Assembly (NCBI GenBank): GCA_017307375.1
Contig: JAFKFH010000006.1
Coordinates: 124,001-188,000 of the forward strand
DNA from: Alphaproteobacteria bacterium
Lineage (GTDB): Bacteria > Pseudomonadota > Alphaproteobacteria > Ferrovibrionales > Ferrovibrionaceae
DNA length: 64,000 nt
Direction: 5' to 3'
Shown here: positions 61,942-64,000 of the stretch, piece after piece
How positions within the stretch are numbered: the stretch's first letter is position 1
Layout: every line of letters begins with the position of its first letter
The notes under the pieces: model-generated
Seen by the model: the letters and a program-made list of their open reading frames with translations, nothing else
What the model was told of the DNA's origin: nothing
Databases searched by the model: none
Made by a program: the position numbers and the translations under genes

Positions 61942-62759
61942 TGGTCTTGCTCTCCCCTGATGCGGCCGTTGCCCGACCGTTTGCTGCCTGAAGCCCAGAC
62001 ATGGCCTTTGCCCTTGCGCTCCCGTTCCAGGGTCATCCGGTACTGGTAGCGGTCGGGGCGATAAAGGATGCGGATATACTCGACCGGCTGCTGGTCGCGG
62101 TCGTAGACGGTGCGCACGATCGACAGCAGCGGCGCGCCCACGGCAACACCCAGCGCTGCGGCAACCTTCGGGTCGGCCAGCACCGCGCCGAACGACTGGC
62201 GGGCCGAGGCGACCTTGACGCCATTCTGCTCCAGCAGGCTGAGCAGCGGCCGGGTGCCGAGGTCCTCGGCCCCGAAATGGCGGCCGAGATGGCCGGGGAT
62301 GAACGAGGTGAGATAGGAAAACGGCGCACCCTCGTGGCTGCGCACCCGCACTGCGCGCTGCACCAGCTCGTTCTGGCCGACCTGCAATTCGCGCTGGACA
62401 TCCTCGGTCGGCAACACGAAGCCGAACTCGAGCAGCGCAACCTGGGTCTTGAGGCCCATCTCGAGCAGGTTTTCCAGCAGGCCGTCGATATCGGCCGCCA
62501 CCGGCGGCGGCAGGCTGCGCGGCTTGACCCGGGTGCCGGCGCCGCGCCGCCGTTCGACCAGGCCCTGCGCCGCCAGTTCGTTGACCGCGCGCGCGACAGT
62601 GATGCGCGAGACACCGAATTCGCGGCTGATTTCCTGTTCGCTCGGCAGCAGGCCGTCGCGTCCGTAATAGCCATGCTCGACCCGCTCGCGCAGCACCAGT
62701 TGGATCTGGTGATACAGCGGGGTTGGCAGATCCTGGCTCAGCGGGGCGTCGTCGGTCAT
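61938..62759 (-). CDS. GntR family regulator, HutC/UTRA type
   Basis: The 273-residue protein has the GntR winged helix (LPSEQEISREFGVSRITVARAVNELAAQG, core EFGVSRITVARAVNEL) and a UTRA ligand domain with SYLTSFIPGHLGRHF and the C-terminal PVEYIRILYRPDRYQY motif. Two upstream in-frame ATGs (62783, 62771) exist. The ATG at 62759 is preferred because GGAAAC precedes it and a promoter-like -10 lies almost on the 62783 start. It heads the long catabolic operon and should repress it until a pathway metabolite binds. Confidence 0.88.
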   Translation of the reverse strand: MTDDAPLSQDLPTPLYHQIQLVLRERVEHGYYGRDGLLPSEQEISREFGVSRITVARAVNELAAQGLVERRRGAGTRVKPRSLPPPVAADIDGLLENLLEMGLKTQVALLEFGFVLPTEDVQRELQVGQNELVQRAVRVRSHEGAPFSYLTSFIPGHLGRHFGAEDLGTRPLLSLLEQNGVKVASARQSFGAVLADPKVAAALGVAVGAPLLSIVRTVYDRDQQPVEYIRILYRPDRYQYRMTLERERKGKGHVWASGSKRSGNGRIRGEQDQ

Positions 62760-62786
62760 CAATGTTTCCATCTCGAATGACATAGA

Positions 62787-62814
62787 GATATAGCAAATAA
62801 AGTCGTTCCGTCCA
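62787..62814 (-). promoter_or_regulatory. promoter candidate for the GntR-led operon
   Basis: On the minus strand TGGACG (62814-62809), 16 bases, TATATC (62792-62787) gives a moderate sigma-70-like promoter 28 bases before the chosen GntR start. Each hexamer matches consensus at four positions. Confidence 0.3.
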
Positions 62815-62848
62815 GCGCAATCAGCCTAGTTTGCAGCCTGCTGCTGGC

Positions 62849-62867
62849 TTGGGCAAACCCTGCCCAA
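62849..62867. promoter_or_regulatory. inverted repeat in the GntR/binding-protein divergent region
   Basis: TTGGGCA-AACCC-TGCCCAA has perfect 7-bp arms and lies upstream of the promoter-like element of the GntR-led operon. It may be the GntR operator or a hairpin. Confidence 0.3.
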
Positions 62868-62940
62868 AATCCAGGATTTCTGCCTATCACGGCGCCACCC
62901 TGGGCGACGCTATGATACTGCCGAACGACAGCGAGAATGT

Positions 62941-62958
62941 CGGGTTGACTCAAACCCG
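62941..62958. promoter_or_regulatory. second inverted repeat upstream of the NitT/TauT-type binding protein
   Basis: CGGGTT-GACTCA-AACCCG has 6-bp arms and lies 70 bases before the binding-protein ATG, near a TATAAA sequence at 62972 that could be its -10. The remaining gap holds no recognisable gene. Confidence 0.25.
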
Positions 62959-63027
62959 GTGATCAATAAGCTATAAAGACAAGACATTATGGTGTTTCCC
63001 GTAACGGACATTCACAGGGGGTTGACG

Positions 63028-64000
63028 ATGGGTAGGCTTACTCGGCGCGAATTGTTGGCGGGGGCGGCGGGGCTGGCGGCGGGGATGGCCGTTTCCGATC
63101 TTGCCCTGGCGCAGGCCAAGGAGAAGGTGACGATCCTGACGCCCTTCACCTTCCTGATCGGTTTTGCCGAGCTGCTCTACCCGCTGTCGGCGGGGTACTA
63201 TGCCGAACAGGGGCTCGACGCCACGGTGCTGCCGGCCGGCGGCTCGGCCGCCGCGGTCACCCAGGTGCTGGCCGGCCAGGCCCAGTTCTGCCGTACCGGT
63301 GCCATCGACCTGATGACCGCGGTGTCGCGCGGCGCCCCGCTGGTCGCGATCGCGACCATCGCCCAGGCCTCGACGATCTGGATGATTTCGCCGGCCAAGG
63401 CGCCGATCAACAGCCCGGAGGATTTCAAGGGCAAGACGATCGGCATCATCTCCAAGGCGGGTCTCGCCGAAAACCTGCTCGACATGATGCTGGCGGGTGC
63501 CAAGATCGATCCGAAATCGGTGCCGCGCGAGGCGGTCGGCAACGCCCCCGGCGCCTACAGCCTGATCGAGCAGGGGCGTATCGCGGGCTATCTCGCCTCG
63601 ACCTCGACGGTCCTGGCGCTGAAGGCCGCGGGCACGCCGATCGTCGCCTGGAACACCGACCAGTTCGCGAAGATCCCGGGGCAGGTGCTGGTGACCACTC
63701 GCGAGATGGTCGAGAAGCGGCCGGAGACCTGCCAGAAGTTCCTAAACGCGGTCAACATGGCGGTCACCGAGTTGCTCGATCCCAACAAGATCGACGCGGC
63801 GATCGCCAAGATGAAGCCGCTGGAGATTTCCGACGCCAAGGACCCCGTCGCGGCCAAGGCGGCGTTGCTGGCCGAGCAGAGCTCGTGGTCGCCCGGCGGC
63901 ATCAAGCCCCTGCGCAACGTGCCGGATCGCTTCTCGGTCTGTCGCTTCCTGATGGTGGGGGCGGGCCTGTTGCCGCAAGGGGCGAGCGACCAGGTCTATA
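63028..64000 (+). CDS. NitT/TauT-type ABC transporter substrate-binding protein, 3' truncated by window
   Basis: The frame is open from the ATG at 63028 to the window edge (324 codons, no stop). It starts with a twin-arginine leader (GRLTRRELLAGAAGLAAGMA), then VTILTPFTFLIGFAELLYPLSAGYYAEQGLDATVLPAGGSAAAV (core YYAEQGLDATVLPAGG), the NMT1/THI5-like fold of NitT/TauT binding proteins, with EDFKGKTIGIIS near residue 130. AGGGGG precedes the ATG by 8 bases. It is divergent from the GntR-led operon. A permease and ATPase are expected beyond the edge; the ligand is unknown. Confidence 0.9.
   Translation, partial: MGRLTRRELLAGAAGLAAGMAVSDLALAQAKEKVTILTPFTFLIGFAELLYPLSAGYYAEQGLDATVLPAGGSAAAVTQVLAGQAQFCRTGAIDLMTAVSRGAPLVAIATIAQASTIWMISPAKAPINSPEDFKGKTIGIISKAGLAENLLDMMLAGAKIDPKSVPREAVGNAPGAYSLIEQGRIAGYLASTSTVLALKAAGTPIVAWNTDQFAKIPGQVLVTTREMVEKRPETCQKFLNAVNMAVTELLDPNKIDAAIAKMKPLEISDAKDPVAAKAALLAEQSSWSPGGIKPLRNVPDRFSVCRFLMVGAGLLPQGASDQVY

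Overview
The window is GC-rich, gene-dense chromosomal DNA with about 58 protein genes, many overlapping by 1-13 bases. The largest gap without a gene is about 270 bases, so no stretch over 300 bases lacks a gene. No rRNA, tRNA, CRISPR array, insertion sequence or phage gene was seen. Several features suggest a free-living, metabolically versatile alphaproteobacterium. These are EcfG-type promoters (GGAAC-N16-CGTT), many periplasmic binding-protein transporters with Tat-like leaders, a class I PHA synthase, paired acyl-CoA dehydrogenases and AMP-dependent acyl-CoA ligases. Genus cannot be assigned from the sequence alone.

Region 1 (1-22.6 kb) is a catabolic region. It opens with the tail of a ketopantoate-reductase-like gene, a class II aldolase, a PhyH oxygenase, an HpaI-type aldolase and a pair of acyl-CoA dehydrogenases. 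A TetR regulator then faces a branched-chain-amino-acid-type ABC operon that includes a LivM-LivG fusion and ends in an acyl-CoA ligase. Next come an HpaB-type flavin monooxygenase, a fused double acyl-CoA dehydrogenase, a second ligase, an MDR oxidoreductase with its MarR regulator, a RibB-like protein, a second solute-binding protein, an FMN reductase and an LLM-class monooxygenase. A near-identical 19-bp palindrome (ATAACAT-N5-ATGTTAT) occurs four times, once in front of each transcription unit. This points to one regulon that imports, CoA-activates, beta-oxidises and oxygenates an unidentified organic acid.

Region 2 (22.6-37.7 kb) is mixed housekeeping and stress. It holds an ABC exporter, a short citryl-CoA lyase, an enoyl-CoA hydratase, a GST, a Tag-type DNA glycosylase and an EamA permease. 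Three genes with EcfG-like promoters follow (DJ-1/PfpI, a small basic protein, a YghA-type SDR). After them come a chemoreceptor with a C-terminal PilZ domain, a small hydrophilic protein, a dienelactone hydrolase, the SelO AMPylase and a divergent tetA/tetR-like pair with two tet operators.

Region 3 (37.7-46.6 kb, minus strand) is one operon: an IclR regulator, an amine-oxidase-like FAD enzyme, a polyamine-type ABC transporter and a C45 Ntn-hydrolase. The PHA synthase lies upstream of it.

Region 4 (46.7-64 kb) has a DUF1801 gene and a TRAP permease pair without its binding protein. Then comes a long minus-strand operon: GntR regulator, binding protein, LivHMGF, LeuC/LeuD-like hydratase, an isocitrate-lyase-family C-C lyase, HyuB, HyuA, an isochorismatase-family hydrolase and an FrdA-like flavoprotein. 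Its order suggests uptake of a cyclic imide or lactam, ATP-driven ring opening, hydration and lyase cleavage. This is the best candidate here for an undescribed pathway. A NitT/TauT-type binding protein runs off the right edge.
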